The notes beneath the pieces are model-generated. The model had not been told where the DNA came from. It saw only the letters and a list, made by a program, of their open reading frames with translations, and ran no database searches. From positions 310,001-374,000 of the forward strand of contig NZ_BATP01000003.1 in NCBI RefSeq assembly GCF_000739615.1: a DNA stretch of 64,000 nucleotides, given 5' to 3'. Shown here piece by piece: positions 8,341 to 17,389 of the stretch. The stretch's first letter is position 1. Each line of letters begins with the position of its first letter. The position numbers and the translations under genes were made by a program. The stretch comes from Haloferula sp. BvORR071. GTDB lineage: Bacteria; Verrucomicrobiota; Verrucomicrobiia; Verrucomicrobiales; Akkermansiaceae.

Positions 8341-8491
8341 TGTCTCGCACGCCATGGGAATTTCCCTCGATCCTTGCCCTCCCAGCAAAATCGGGCTCGG
8401 ATTCCCCGTAGTCCGGGCCTCCCGGGTCCGTCCATCGGTCCAGGCCGTCCGTCACCAATCCTCTCTTACTCAGCTTCCTCAACCAAATCCC

Positions 8492-9664
8492 ATGAAATCC
8501 CTGCTTCTGACATTCGCCTTCGCCGCTGCGGCAGGCACTGGCGTCACCTTTGCCGCGGATCCCCCTACCCCGCCGGTTTTGGCCATCGGGCAGCCGGTGC
8601 CGGACTTCTCCCTGAAGGGCATCGATGGCAAGACCCACACGCTGTCCGAGTATGCGGATGCCAAGGTGCTGTGCCTGATCTTCACCTGCAACCATTGCCC
8701 GGACGCGATCGCGGCGGCGCCGCGGATGGAGGAGGTCCACCAGGCCTACAAGGACAAGGGCGTGCAGGTGGTCTGCATCAACAGTAGCAGCCCGATGGGC
8801 TTGACCCCGGACGAGTTGGGCTACGGCGCGCACGGCGATACTTTTGAGGAGATGACCCCCTTCGCGAAGGATAGCGGCTTCACCATGCCCTACCTCTACG
8901 ATGGCGAGACCCAGACCCTGACCGCCGCCGTCGGCGCGCAGGCCACGCCGCATGTCTTCATCTTCGGCAAGGACCGCAAGCTGGCCTACTCCGGCCGGAT
9001 GGACGATGCCGGCCGCAAGAAGGGCCCGGTGGAAAAGAGCTACATCAAGAACGCCCTGGATGAGATCCTGGCCGGCAAGCCGGTCACCGAGCCGGTTACC
9101 CGCTCCGTCGGCTGCTCGACCAAGTGGAAGTGGAAGCAGGCCTGGCGCGAGAAGGACCAGAAGAGCTGGGAAGCCAAGGAAGTGACCGTGGACAAGCTGG
9201 ATGACGAAGGCGCGAAGAAGCTGCGCGCGAATGCCGCCGGCACCGTGCGCGTGATCAATTTCTGGTCCACCACCTGCGGCCCCTGCATCGCGGAATTCCC
9301 CGAGCTGGTGGATGCCTACCGCCGCTTCCAGAACCGCAACTTCGACTTCGTGACCATCAGCATGGACCCACCGGCGGATGAGGCGAAGGTGCAGAAGTTC
9401 CTGCAGAAGCAGACCGCCGCGCTCTCCGACAAAACCAAGCCGGCGGTCGAGAAGGAAGGCCGCAAGAGCAACAACTACATCTATAGTGGCCCGAATGCCG
9501 ACAAGCTGGCAGAGGCGATCGACAAGGATTGGACCGGTGCCCTGCCGCTGACCGTGGTGCTCTCGCCGAAGGGTGAGATCGTCTTCCGCCACGAAGGCCA
9601 GGTGGAGGGCGTGGAGCTGCGCCGGCAGATCGTGAAGGCGCTGGAGGATTCGGGAGCGCCCTGA
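8492..9664 (+). CDS. Secreted protein with two thioredoxin-fold domains
   Basis: The 390-residue protein begins at ATG 8492 with a signal peptide (MKSLLLTFAFAAAAGTG...FAA). The first redoxin/AhpC-TSA-like domain (residues ~25-190) has a CNHCP site in the position of a redox CxxC. The second domain (~235-390) has the thioredoxin-like motif FWSTTCGPC and a cis-Pro region (GALPLTVVLSPKGE). This is expected to be a periplasmic thiol-disulfide oxidoreductase, comparable to ResA/TlpA. It appears to be monocistronic and is followed by a strong hairpin terminator at 9715. The tandem pair of domains is common in Verrucomicrobiota and Planctomycetota secretomes. Confidence 0.88.
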   Translation: MKSLLLTFAFAAAAGTGVTFAADPPTPPVLAIGQPVPDFSLKGIDGKTHTLSEYADAKVLCLIFTCNHCPDAIAAAPRMEEVHQAYKDKGVQVVCINSSSPMGLTPDELGYGAHGDTFEEMTPFAKDSGFTMPYLYDGETQTLTAAVGAQATPHVFIFGKDRKLAYSGRMDDAGRKKGPVEKSYIKNALDEILAGKPVTEPVTRSVGCSTKWKWKQAWREKDQKSWEAKEVTVDKLDDEGAKKLRANAAGTVRVINFWSTTCGPCIAEFPELVDAYRRFQNRNFDFVTISMDPPADEAKVQKFLQKQTAALSDKTKPAVEKEGRKSNNYIYSGPNADKLAEAIDKDWTGALPLTVVLSPKGEIVFRHEGQVEGVELRRQIVKALEDSGAP

Positions 9665-9982
9665 GTGAGAAATTACTAATTTCTAAGCACTAATTTTCAA
9701 ACGAAGAGCCTGAGGCGGCACCTGCGATGAGCGGGTGCCGCTTTGTTTTGTTCCGCTTGGGCGGAGAGCGCGGATCGATACTCTCGATGTTTGCTTTCCG
9801 ATTCTCGATGGAAGTAACGTGATCGGCGGCTTGCTGCATAGGAACCAGATTTTCACGCAGCGCTGATGGCCGGTGTGAGCAGAGGCCATCGGCTTTTTCG
9901 GGTTCCGCCGACGAGCGCGGGATGCGAGACTGAGGGGCAAAGGCGGTTCTCTTGGTGCCGCCTGACAAGCCCCTCCTCCACG
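9665..9982. other. Intergenic region
   Basis: This gap of about 320 bases carries the terminator listed at 9715-9750. The rest, up to the next gene's ATG, shows no protein-like frame or recognised RNA. Confidence 0.5.
9715..9750 (+). terminator. Intrinsic terminator-like hairpin
   Basis: GCGGCACC (9715-9722) pairs with GGTGCCGC (9734-9741) around an 11-base loop and is followed by a T-rich TTTGTTTTG. It is placed about 50 bases after the double-thioredoxin gene. Confidence 0.8.
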
Positions 9983-10909
9983 ATGAAAGTCCGCTTCATT
10001 CTCCTCCCCCTGCTCTTGGTGCTCGGAGCGATCTTCTGGATGCTCACCTCTGGCACGACGGCGTGCTTCTACGGTCGCGTGGTCGATCAGCACGGTGCCG
10101 GTGTGCCCCATGCGGAGGTGGAATACTACCGCGACCGGCGTTACTGGGACAGCACCCAAGCCTCCGATCTTCTTCAGACGGATGAGTCCGGTAATTTCCA
10201 GATTATCGCGCCGCGAACCCAGGCTCTCAGCATCACCGCCTTGGTCCCCGCGGGCTACAACTCCACCAATGAGCGGTTTGGGAATTTCACCTTCTCCCGG
10301 CTTGCCTACCTTTTGCCGGCGAGCGTTGCAGTCCCGCCGCATCATGCGGATCCCGCCAAGCCGGTGCTCTTCAAGCTCTCCAAAATGGGCGAGACGGTGC
10401 CTCTGCTACACATCGAGAGAGCGGGACCGATCCAATCTTTCAACCGCTACCGCACCGGCCGGAAGGCGGAGCACGTCCTGCAATTCGATTTCACCTTCAA
10501 CGACACCCCGCTCCCGAAGCAAACGAACCAGAGATGGGATATCTACGACTGGAGCATCCACCTCGCGGTGCCCGGCGGTGGCATGGTCGAGCGGGTGAAC
10601 CGCGAGCTGCTCGACGCGACTTCATTCATCGCGCCCGAGGATGGCTACCAAGACACACTCCTCTACTCTCCCAAGCCTGAGCCGGGGACCTATCGCAACG
10701 ACCTGAACAAGGAGTTCTTCGTCCGTTATGGCGACGGGTCTTACGGGCGGATCGAGGTGAGAATCCAGTTGGACTTGAATGAGGACCCGAACCGCAAGCG
10801 GCGTCACTTCGCGGTGATCGATAGCTATCTGGACCCGGCCGGAGGCAGGGCACTGGAGTATGAGCAGACCAAGGCCCTTGAGGTTCCCGACTCCCTGCTG
10901 AAGAACTGA
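9983..10909 (+). CDS. Membrane-anchored or secreted protein with carboxypeptidase regulatory-like domain
   Basis: The 308-residue product has a hydrophobic N-terminus (MKVRFILLPLLLVLGAIFW). It then has a beta-sandwich of the carboxypeptidase regulatory-like type: CFYGRVVDQHGAGVPHAEVE and TDESGNFQI, the usual 'G-x-V-x-D-x-x-G-x-P-x-x-x-A-x-V' pattern. The remaining ~200 residues are beta-rich without a recognised fold. The start at 9983 puts the hydrophobic segment at the N-terminus. An extracytoplasmic location is likely; a Cys near residue 27 does not fit a normal lipobox. The function is unknown beyond probable ligand or surface interaction. Confidence 0.75.
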   Translation: MKVRFILLPLLLVLGAIFWMLTSGTTACFYGRVVDQHGAGVPHAEVEYYRDRRYWDSTQASDLLQTDESGNFQIIAPRTQALSITALVPAGYNSTNERFGNFTFSRLAYLLPASVAVPPHHADPAKPVLFKLSKMGETVPLLHIERAGPIQSFNRYRTGRKAEHVLQFDFTFNDTPLPKQTNQRWDIYDWSIHLAVPGGGMVERVNRELLDATSFIAPEDGYQDTLLYSPKPEPGTYRNDLNKEFFVRYGDGSYGRIEVRIQLDLNEDPNRKRRHFAVIDSYLDPAGGRALEYEQTKALEVPDSLLKN

Positions 10910-10922
10910 GCCCAGCGCCGCT

Positions 10923-11288
10923 TCAGGATAGCGAGCAGACTTCCATGCCCCGGATCAGGCCATGCTCGATGGTGAAGCGATGGCCCACCCGATCGTCGCC
11001 GAGCAGGTTTCCGGCTTTGTCTCGCACGACCTGTTGCACTTCGACCAGGATCGTTCCGGTGTCCTCTGGATGGAATGCCAGCGGCTCCACATTCGGATCG
11101 ATCTCGCTCCACTGCTCCGTCCAGTAGGCGCGGACTTCCTCCGGCCCGCGGACGAAGCCACCCTTGAAGGCGCGCGGCCAAGCGACGTCAGCCGTCATGA
11201 GAACGAGAGCGGCGTCGATGTCCCGTGAATTGAAGGCAGCATAAGCGGCGCGGAGAAGTTCGGTTTCGGAGGCGAGGGTGCTGGGCAT
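10923..11288 (-). CDS. NTF2-like (SnoaL-type) family protein
   Basis: The 121-residue soluble protein shows the nuclear transport factor 2-like pattern: LRAAYAAFNSRDIDAALVLM, then DVAWPRAFKGGFVRGPEEVRAY and a final beta-sheet ending RFTIEHGLIRGMEV. The family is a cone-shaped fold used by isomerases, dehydratases and binding proteins, so no reaction can be assigned. It converges with the preceding gene, with 13 bases between their ends. The start at 11288 gives the usual length. Confidence 0.85.
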   Translation of the reverse strand: MPSTLASETELLRAAYAAFNSRDIDAALVLMTADVAWPRAFKGGFVRGPEEVRAYWTEQWSEIDPNVEPLAFHPEDTGTILVEVQQVVRDKAGNLLGDDRVGHRFTIEHGLIRGMEVCSLS

Positions 11289-11387
11289 GGCGGTGGATTG
11301 AATCTTTCGGCTGTCGCTAGCCCTGCCCTGTGGCGAGCGCCAACGGAGAGTTCGTCATCCGGGGTGGCTTGATGACACGAGCGGCCT

Positions 11388-11525
11388 ACTGGGTGCGCCG
11401 ACTTTAGTCGGCTCGAGTGGGCTGCGGCTGATGATGCCTAGACGTGGTCAAGCATACTTCTTGGACGCCCCGGGGTTCAGACCAAGCACCAACCATTCAA
11501 GCCGACTAAAGTCGGCGCACCCAGT
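11388..11525. repeat. Pair of 26-nt REP-like sequences in inverted orientation
   Basis: A 26-base unit at 11388-11413, with core GCCGACTTTAGTCGGC, is repeated as an exact reverse complement at 11500-11525, with 86 bases between. Each unit itself contains a small palindrome (GCCGACTAAAGTCGGC). This is the organisation of REP/BIME elements mobilised by REP-associated tyrosine transposases. A diverged copy lies at 40909-40937, next to a transposase remnant. Confidence 0.88.
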
Positions 11526-11550
11526 GCTGTCGCTCGATCGGGACCGCAAT

Positions 11551-12843
11551 CTACTTCCCCACCCCGCCCCCAAGCCCCGCCTTCCACGCCGCGGCGGCGT
11601 TCGCATCCTGCTCCTTCCACATGAATTCCAGGCGCTCGCTGGCAGCCTGGCGGATCTCCGCGTCCCCCATACCGGCAATCCAGCGCGCGGCATCCGTGAA
11701 TTGTTGCTTCTGGATCAGCGTGGGAATCAGGGAAGATGCCAAGGCGTCGCGCTGCACGGAGGGCGGTTGCTCGTCAAACCATGCCTGCACCTTGTCCGGA
11801 TACTTGTTCTGCCACTGGGTCATCGCCTCGCGCATCGGTGCGGGCGCTTCGCGGCTGTCGGAGTGCTCTTGCATCCACCACATCAGGCCAGCCTGATCAT
11901 ACTCGCGGTAGATCGCGGCGGCCACCGCAGTGCCATCCGATTGCAAGCGCTGGTCCGCCGGGATCGCGCCGGACTCCTGGTAGTCCTTCAGCTCATAGAG
12001 ATAGCTCATCATGCCCGCGGTGTCTTCCTGCGGCCAAGCCTTGAGCAACTCGTGATTCAGCTCCGCGTGGTCCCGCGGATTGCCGGTGGACTTCGCGAAC
12101 TCTAACAGACGGCCGCGCATCAGCGGGTCATCCGCATACATGTCGCCCCAGGCGCCCATCAGGTTGAATTCGTCGCGGCCCCATCCCTCCGGCCGCTTGA
12201 TCTTCAGAAACTCCGCGGTGGTACGCTCGAAGTCGCGCTCGATCAGCCCGTACATCGCGTTGCCGCGCAGCTCATCCCGCAGCTTCGCGAATTCCTCCGG
12301 CAGCTCCGCGGAGTCCAGCCAGGCGAAGGCATCTTCCGGATGATCCTGCGCCCAGTTGGAAAAGGCAGTCCGCACCTGCCAATTGCCATAGCCTGGAGCC
12401 TTCTTCTCCAGCAGCCCACGCAGTGCCGCATCCGGATCCTTGATCATCCACGCGGTTGCCAGCTTCTCCGAGAGCACCCGGAAGCTATCCTGGCCCTGAT
12501 CCAGCATGAGATAGAGTTCCCCCAACTCGGCGGCATTCAGCTTGCCGATGAGATCATCCATCTGTGCCTGCGCCTCCAAATCAAAGAAAGAATTCGGGCT
12601 GCGTTCCACCAGCGCATTGAGGCGCTTGAGCGTGCTGGCAGCCATGTCGGCGCGAGCAGCTTCCTTCTTGCGGGTTTGCTGCGGGGCGGCTTCGCCCGTC
12701 TTTGCAGCTTTCTGCGTCGACACCGTCCGATCTATGATGCCGGAGCGCGCCATCTGCTGGCCCGCCTTCTTGCCCGCGAAGCCCAGCAGGCCGAGGCAGA
12801 GCAGCAACGCGCCGCCTTTCAGGAGTGACTTAGCGCGTGGCAT
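11551..12843 (-). CDS. Secreted alpha-helical DP-repeat protein, cassette copy A gene 2
   Basis: The 430-residue product has an N-terminal signal or anchor (KSLLKGGALLLCLGLLGFAG). Its body of helical repeats carries the recurring pattern DP-x-A-A or WA-x-D-x-P-x-x-A-x-x-W (for example WAQDHPEDAFAWLDS and REYDQAGLMWWMQEH). These resemble TPR/HEAT-like solenoids used as binding scaffolds; no catalytic motif is visible. Its start overlaps the stop of the preceding gene by 14 bases, so the pair is co-transcribed and probably translationally coupled. It is a close paralogue of the gene at 14143-15429. Verrucomicrobial proteomes hold many such proteins; the function is unknown. Confidence 0.8.
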   Translation of the reverse strand: MPRAKSLLKGGALLLCLGLLGFAGKKAGQQMARSGIIDRTVSTQKAAKTGEAAPQQTRKKEAARADMAASTLKRLNALVERSPNSFFDLEAQAQMDDLIGKLNAAELGELYLMLDQGQDSFRVLSEKLATAWMIKDPDAALRGLLEKKAPGYGNWQVRTAFSNWAQDHPEDAFAWLDSAELPEEFAKLRDELRGNAMYGLIERDFERTTAEFLKIKRPEGWGRDEFNLMGAWGDMYADDPLMRGRLLEFAKSTGNPRDHAELNHELLKAWPQEDTAGMMSYLYELKDYQESGAIPADQRLQSDGTAVAAAIYREYDQAGLMWWMQEHSDSREAPAPMREAMTQWQNKYPDKVQAWFDEQPPSVQRDALASSLIPTLIQKQQFTDAARWIAGMGDAEIRQAASERLEFMWKEQDANAAAAWKAGLGGGVGK

Positions 12844-14041
12844 CGTTGGGGGATGAAGAAAGGTGCTTGCGCATATCGGAGGGCATGGTCTTCAGCCAGG
12901 TCTCGGCAGCAGCGGCGTCCAGCTTGCGCCAGGCCTCGTATTGCTGGATCACGCCCTTCACGTAAGGGCTGCCGCGCTCATCCCTCACGCCCGGTTGCCA
13001 GTTGGTGCGCAGCAGGCTCATGGATTGCTGCTTCACCGCGTTCTCCACCAGATCCGCCCGCCCGTTCTGTGCTGCCCAAGCGATGGCCTTGTCCGGTTCA
13101 TTGATTGACCACGACGAATAGGTGGCGTTCTGCCTCGCCTCGGGCAGGCTGCTGTCCACTTCGGTGATTTTCACCGGCGGCTCGTGACGGTAGAAGGAGT
13201 ATTTCAGGTCGTTCTTGATTTCGGCCAAGCGCTCTTCCGGCAGGCCGGAGCGATCGATCTCCGCGAGCAAGCTTTGCGAAAGCTCCGGGTTGGTGGCCAC
13301 CCGACTTGCCAGAGCCCTGACATAGTAGGTCAGCGCCTGCCCGTTGTTGGTCAGCCCCGCCAAGCGCAGCAGGGTCGCGCGGCGCGATTCCTCCGTCTCG
13401 CCCGGCCGGTCGGCCAGAGCCTTGGCCACGCCGTTTACGGCCGTTGCGGGAAACTCCGCGATCGCCCGCTCAAGGGCCGTCGCCGGGTCTTGCTGCACGA
13501 GCATCTTTCCTACCGCGTTGCCCACCGTCTGCTGCACGAAGCCCCGCCCGGACTTATCAGCCAAGCGCATGGCTCCCTCGGGGTCGTGATCCGCCCATGC
13601 GGTCGCGACAAAGGCAATGGTGTAAAGATTGTTGTAGGCAGGCTGGCCGGCCATCTCCGCCGCAGCCTCGGGGTCGAGCTGGCCCCAGCGGAAGAAGAGC
13701 ATGGAGATCAGGGCCTCATTCACCCGCCGCCGCGGCTCCATCGGGATCTCCTCCAGGTAGGCCTTCACATCCTCCGCAGACATCGCGCGGATGATCTTCC
13801 ATGCCGCCGCTGTCTCATCCGGGGATGGCTGGCTGTGTCCCGCGCGGTGGCGCAGCTCATTCAGCTTGTCGATCTGCTGGGTGCGGGCCTTCGGCGCAGT
13901 GACCCGCCGCACCACGGATTGGAGGGTGATCGGCTTGTTCCCGGCCGAGTCCATCACCCTGCACTCCGCCCGGTAGCCAGCCCAAGTGGTAATCGCCAGC
14001 GTGCTAGCGGCGAGGAGGGCGATGGCTTTCTTGGAGGGCAT
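12830..14041 (-). CDS. Secreted alpha-helical DP-repeat protein, cassette copy A gene 1
   Basis: The 403-residue product starts MPSKKAIALLAASTLAITTWAG, a signal peptide or signal anchor. It continues through a Gln/Lys-rich segment into helical repeats with 'WGQLDPEAAAEMAG', 'WADHDPEGAMRLAD' and 'NEPDKAIAWAAQNGR'. It is the upstream member of a two-gene cassette and overlaps the downstream member by 14 bases. Its paralogue at 15416-16615 is nearly identical over the first 55 residues. The two proteins of the cassette may form a heteromeric extracytoplasmic complex; that is inference from coupling and co-duplication. Confidence 0.8.
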   Translation of the reverse strand: MPSKKAIALLAASTLAITTWAGYRAECRVMDSAGNKPITLQSVVRRVTAPKARTQQIDKLNELRHRAGHSQPSPDETAAAWKIIRAMSAEDVKAYLEEIPMEPRRRVNEALISMLFFRWGQLDPEAAAEMAGQPAYNNLYTIAFVATAWADHDPEGAMRLADKSGRGFVQQTVGNAVGKMLVQQDPATALERAIAEFPATAVNGVAKALADRPGETEESRRATLLRLAGLTNNGQALTYYVRALASRVATNPELSQSLLAEIDRSGLPEERLAEIKNDLKYSFYRHEPPVKITEVDSSLPEARQNATYSSWSINEPDKAIAWAAQNGRADLVENAVKQQSMSLLRTNWQPGVRDERGSPYVKGVIQQYEAWRKLDAAAAETWLKTMPSDMRKHLSSSPNDATR

Positions 14042-14142
14042 GTTAAATCAGGGCGCGATCGGACATAACTACCCGGGCGGAGGCAGGTCAATGCGGCTCT
14101 TCCCGGACGGCACCTTTCCTTTCCCGCAAGGGCTGCCACTAC

Positions 14143-15429
14143 TCACTTCCCGGTGCCCAAGCTCGCCTTCCACTCCGCGGCGGCATTGGCATCCTGTTCA
14201 CTCCACAGTAGCATCAGGCGCTCGCTGGAATCCTGGCGAATCTCCGCATCCTGCATCCCGCCGATCCATCGCGCGGCATCCGTGAATTGTTGTTTCTGGA
14301 TCAGGCCGGGGATCAATGCCGAGGCGAGGGCATCGCGCTGCACGGAGGGCGGCTGCTCGTCGAACCAGGCCTGAACCTTGTCGGGATACTTGTTCTGCCA
14401 CTGCGCCATCGCCTCGAGCATCGGTCCCGGTGCCTCGCGGCTGTCGGAGTGCTCTTGCATCCACCACATCAGCGCGGCCTGGTCATACTCGCGGTAGATC
14501 GCCGCGGCCACCGCCGTGCCATCCGTTTCCAGCCGCTTGTCCGCCGGGATCGCCCCGGACTCCTGGTAGTCCTTCAGCTCGTAGAGGTAGTTCATCATGC
14601 CCGCGGTGTCCTCCTGGGGCCAGGCCTTGAGCAACTGATGGTTCAGCTCCGCGTGGTCCTGCGGATTGCCGGTGGACTTCGCAAACTCTAACAAGCGCTC
14701 GCGCATCAGCGGATCATCCGCATACATTCGCCCCCAGTTGCCCATCGGGCTCATCCTCCCATACTGCTCTTCTTCCGGCCGCTTCCACTTGAGATACTCC
14801 GCTGTGGTTTGCTCGAAGTCCCGCTCGATCAGTCCGGACATCGCCGTGACCCGCAGGTCCTCGCGGAGATTCGCCGGTGCGTCCGGCAACTCCGCGGAGT
14901 CCAGCCAGGCAAATGCATCCTGCGGATGGTCCTGCGCCCAAGTGGCAAAGGCTCTGCGCAGCTGCGAGTTGTCGGCCCCGGGAAACTTCTGCACCAGCCA
15001 TTGAAAAGCCGCATCCGGATCCTTGGCCATCAGCTCGTCGTCCAGCTTCGCGATCAGGATTTGAAAGCTCTCCTGCCGCTGATCCACCATCTTGTAGAGT
15101 TCCATCAACTCAGCGCCATTCAGCTTCGCGATGAGATCGCCAATCTGCGCTTGGGCCTCGCAATCCATCCGCAGGTTCGGGCTGCCCTTGATCACTGCAC
15201 TCAAGCGCTTGAAAGTGCTGGCGGCGAGTCCGTCGCGGGCGGCTTCCTGCTTGCGGGTCTCGCGGGAAGCTTCACCCGCCTTCGCCGCCTTGGACGGAGC
15301 CGTGCTGCGGGCCACGATGCCGGAGCGCGCGAGTTGCTCGCCCGCCCTCTTGCCCGTGAAGGCGAGCAGCCCAAGGCAGAGCAGCAGCGCACCGCCCTTG
15401 AGGAGTGATTTGGCTTTAGCGCGTGGCAT
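14143..15429 (-). CDS. Secreted alpha-helical DP-repeat protein, cassette copy B gene 2
   Basis: This 428-residue protein is the paralogue of the product of 11551-12843. They share the N-terminus (SLLKGGALLLCLGLL) and an almost identical C-terminal third (EYDQAALMWWMQEHSDS, then QWQNKYPDKVQAWFDEQ). The middle is more divergent. As in copy A, the start overlaps the upstream gene's stop by 14 bases. Relative to copy A it carries a two-residue insertion (MPRAKAKSLL versus MPRAKSLL). No catalytic motif is visible. An exported scaffold or binding role is likely. Confidence 0.8.
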   Translation of the reverse strand: MPRAKAKSLLKGGALLLCLGLLAFTGKRAGEQLARSGIVARSTAPSKAAKAGEASRETRKQEAARDGLAASTFKRLSAVIKGSPNLRMDCEAQAQIGDLIAKLNGAELMELYKMVDQRQESFQILIAKLDDELMAKDPDAAFQWLVQKFPGADNSQLRRAFATWAQDHPQDAFAWLDSAELPDAPANLREDLRVTAMSGLIERDFEQTTAEYLKWKRPEEEQYGRMSPMGNWGRMYADDPLMRERLLEFAKSTGNPQDHAELNHQLLKAWPQEDTAGMMNYLYELKDYQESGAIPADKRLETDGTAVAAAIYREYDQAALMWWMQEHSDSREAPGPMLEAMAQWQNKYPDKVQAWFDEQPPSVQRDALASALIPGLIQKQQFTDAARWIGGMQDAEIRQDSSERLMLLWSEQDANAAAEWKASLGTGK

Positions 15430-16615
15430 CGAGGGTGGATGGGGAAAGGTGCTTGCGGAGATCGGCCGGCATGGTCTTCAGCCAGGCTTCGGCAGCGGCG
15501 GGGTCGAGTCGCTGCCAACCTTGGTACTGCTGCACCACGCTCTTTACCGCGGGATTGCGCACCTCCTGCCTCACACCGGGCTGCCAGCTGCTGCGCAGCA
15601 GGTCCATGGCTTCCCGCTTCACCTGGGGTTCCAGCAGGTCCGTCCGGCCATTCTCTTCCGCCCAGGCGAAGGCCTTGGCCGGGTCCCGGTAAGACCAGCG
15701 GAAGTAGTCCTCATTGGTCACGGGCTGGGCGCCATTCGTGCCGGGCTGCGGGGGGACATAGTGGGCCAAGCAGGAATCCAACGAGGACTTGATGCTGGCT
15801 ATGCGGTCTGCGGGCAGGCCGGAACGATCGATTTCCGCGAGGAGACTCGGCCCGATTCCCGGGTCCTTCCGCGAAGGGAGCGCCATCCCTTGGAGAAAGT
15901 AGTTGAGCGCCTGCCTGTTGTTCTTCAGACCTGCCAAGCGCAGCAGGGTTACCTGCCTCGACTCCTCCGTCTCGCCCTCCCGGGTGGCCAAGGCCATGGC
16001 CACGCTGTTCAGGGCCCCGGGGAACTCTGTGATCGCCCGCTCTAGGGCCGTTGCCGGATCCTGTTGCATCAGCATCATCCCCCCGGCGTAGCCCACCACG
16101 TTCTGCACGGCACCCGGTCCGAGCTTATCGGCCCAACGCATGGCTCCTTCTGGATCACGGTCCGCCCATGCGGTGGCCACAGCGAGGATGAGGTTGGAAT
16201 CTCTCGCGTAGGGAGCCTGGACCGCCGCCTCTGCCGCCGCCTGGGGGTCGAGCTGGCCCCAGCGGAAAAAGAGCATCCGCACCAGCGCTTGGTTCACGTT
16301 GCGGGGAGGCTCCAGCGGGATCTCATCCAGGCAAGCCTTCACGTCCTCCGCCGTAAGCGCACGGATGATCTCCCAAGCGGTCTTGGTATCGCCGGCAGAC
16401 ATCGCGGTGCGGCCGGCTCGTTGGCGGATTGCGTTGAGCTTGTCGATCTGCTGGGTCCGGGACTTCGGCGCAGTCACCCGCCGCACCACGGATTGGAAGG
16501 TGATCGGCTTGTTCCCCGCCGAATCCATCACCCGGCACTCCGCGCGATACCCCGCCCAGGTGGCGACGCCCAGCGTACTTGCTGCGAGGAGCGCGATGGT
16601 CTTCTTGGAGGGCAT
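15416..16615 (-). CDS. Secreted alpha-helical DP-repeat protein, cassette copy B gene 1
   Basis: The 399-residue product (MPSKKTIALLAASTLGVATW signal) is the paralogue of the product of 12830-14041 and the first gene of the four-gene minus-strand array. Repeats include WGQLDPQAAAEAAV, WADRDPEGAMRWAD and RDPAKAFAWAEENGR. The ~150 bases upstream, between 16615 and the divergent gene at 16766, must hold the promoter of the array; no clear -35/-10 pair could be fixed by eye. The about 100-base gap between copies (14042-14142) would allow a separate promoter for copy A. Confidence 0.8.
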   Translation of the reverse strand: MPSKKTIALLAASTLGVATWAGYRAECRVMDSAGNKPITFQSVVRRVTAPKSRTQQIDKLNAIRQRAGRTAMSAGDTKTAWEIIRALTAEDVKACLDEIPLEPPRNVNQALVRMLFFRWGQLDPQAAAEAAVQAPYARDSNLILAVATAWADRDPEGAMRWADKLGPGAVQNVVGYAGGMMLMQQDPATALERAITEFPGALNSVAMALATREGETEESRQVTLLRLAGLKNNRQALNYFLQGMALPSRKDPGIGPSLLAEIDRSGLPADRIASIKSSLDSCLAHYVPPQPGTNGAQPVTNEDYFRWSYRDPAKAFAWAEENGRTDLLEPQVKREAMDLLRSSWQPGVRQEVRNPAVKSVVQQYQGWQRLDPAAAEAWLKTMPADLRKHLSPSTLDATR

Positions 16616-16765
16616 GTTAGATCAGAATCTCACGAGAGATATCTGTAGAGCCGGAGGCAGGTCAATCCGGGACCTTCCAATTGCCGGCTTTCCTCTCATG
16701 CACCACCCGCCGTTTGAGCAAAGATTGAATTCCCCTCCACATTCCGACCTGCTAACGGAATCCCG

Positions 16766-17118
16766 ATGAAACCCTCTCTCCTCCTCGCTGCCTTCGCCAT
16801 CCTCGGCCCGATCACCCCGCTCCGGGCTGAAGACCCCGCTCCCGCCGCCATCGAGGCGCCGGCGGTGGAGAAGCTGGAGGGCACTTCCTGGAAGTGGGAA
16901 TCCGGCGGCACGCTCCGCCTGCTGCCCAAGGGCGTGGCCACCCACACCCGCTGGAACTCCAAGGGCAAGTGGAAGCGCAACAAGAAGGGCGACATCGAAC
17001 TCTCCGGGCCGAAGACTCCTTCGTGCTCCAATTCATGTCCGAGACCAAGGCCTTCGTCACCTCGAAGGGCCAGCGCCACACCGTCATCACCCAGCTCAAG
17101 GACGAGAAGCCGGAGTAG
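16766..17118 (+). pseudogene. Small secreted protein gene with a frameshift
   Basis: The frame from ATG 16766 gives a clear signal peptide (MKPSLLLAAFAILGPITPLRAE) and a small beta-rich domain (LEGTSWKWESGGTLRLLPKG, WNSKGKWKRNKKGDIELSG). After about 17014 this frame turns into Ser/Pro/Arg nonsense. The next frame continues sensibly (DSFVLQFMSETKAFVTSKGQ) to a stop at 17116-17118. One base appears to be missing near 17008-17016, either as a real mutation or a sequencing error. The restored protein would be about 118 residues. The family is not recognised; the design resembles small secreted verrucomicrobial proteins with a WxW fold start. Confidence 0.7.
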
Positions 17119-17389
17119 CCCCCAGATTGTAAGGAAAAGCTTCCTTCCAACCGAAAATCCGGAAATCGCCCCTCCGGACCGAAGCGGTGCGGCCTTTTGC
17201 AGCGCTGATTTAAACGGCTCAAAGCTCCGTTTTTCCTTGGAATGCAATCGCGTGCAACTCCCGGGATTTTTCCGCCACCCCCGGCGAAAATAAACAAGAC
17301 ACGGATTCTTGTAAACCAACCCCCTGTTTCGCACCGTATAGGGACTGCCAAGCAGCGAAACCACAACCCGCAACCGGCACCCGCTATTC

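Noticed and set aside
8282-9592. Open frame antisense to the double-thioredoxin gene
   Set aside because: No signal peptide or domain; the plus strand shows two clear redoxin motifs.
9683-10345. Minus-strand frame over the terminator and the carboxypeptidase-regulatory-like gene
   Set aside because: It crosses a clear terminator and a plus-strand signal peptide, and has no domain signature.
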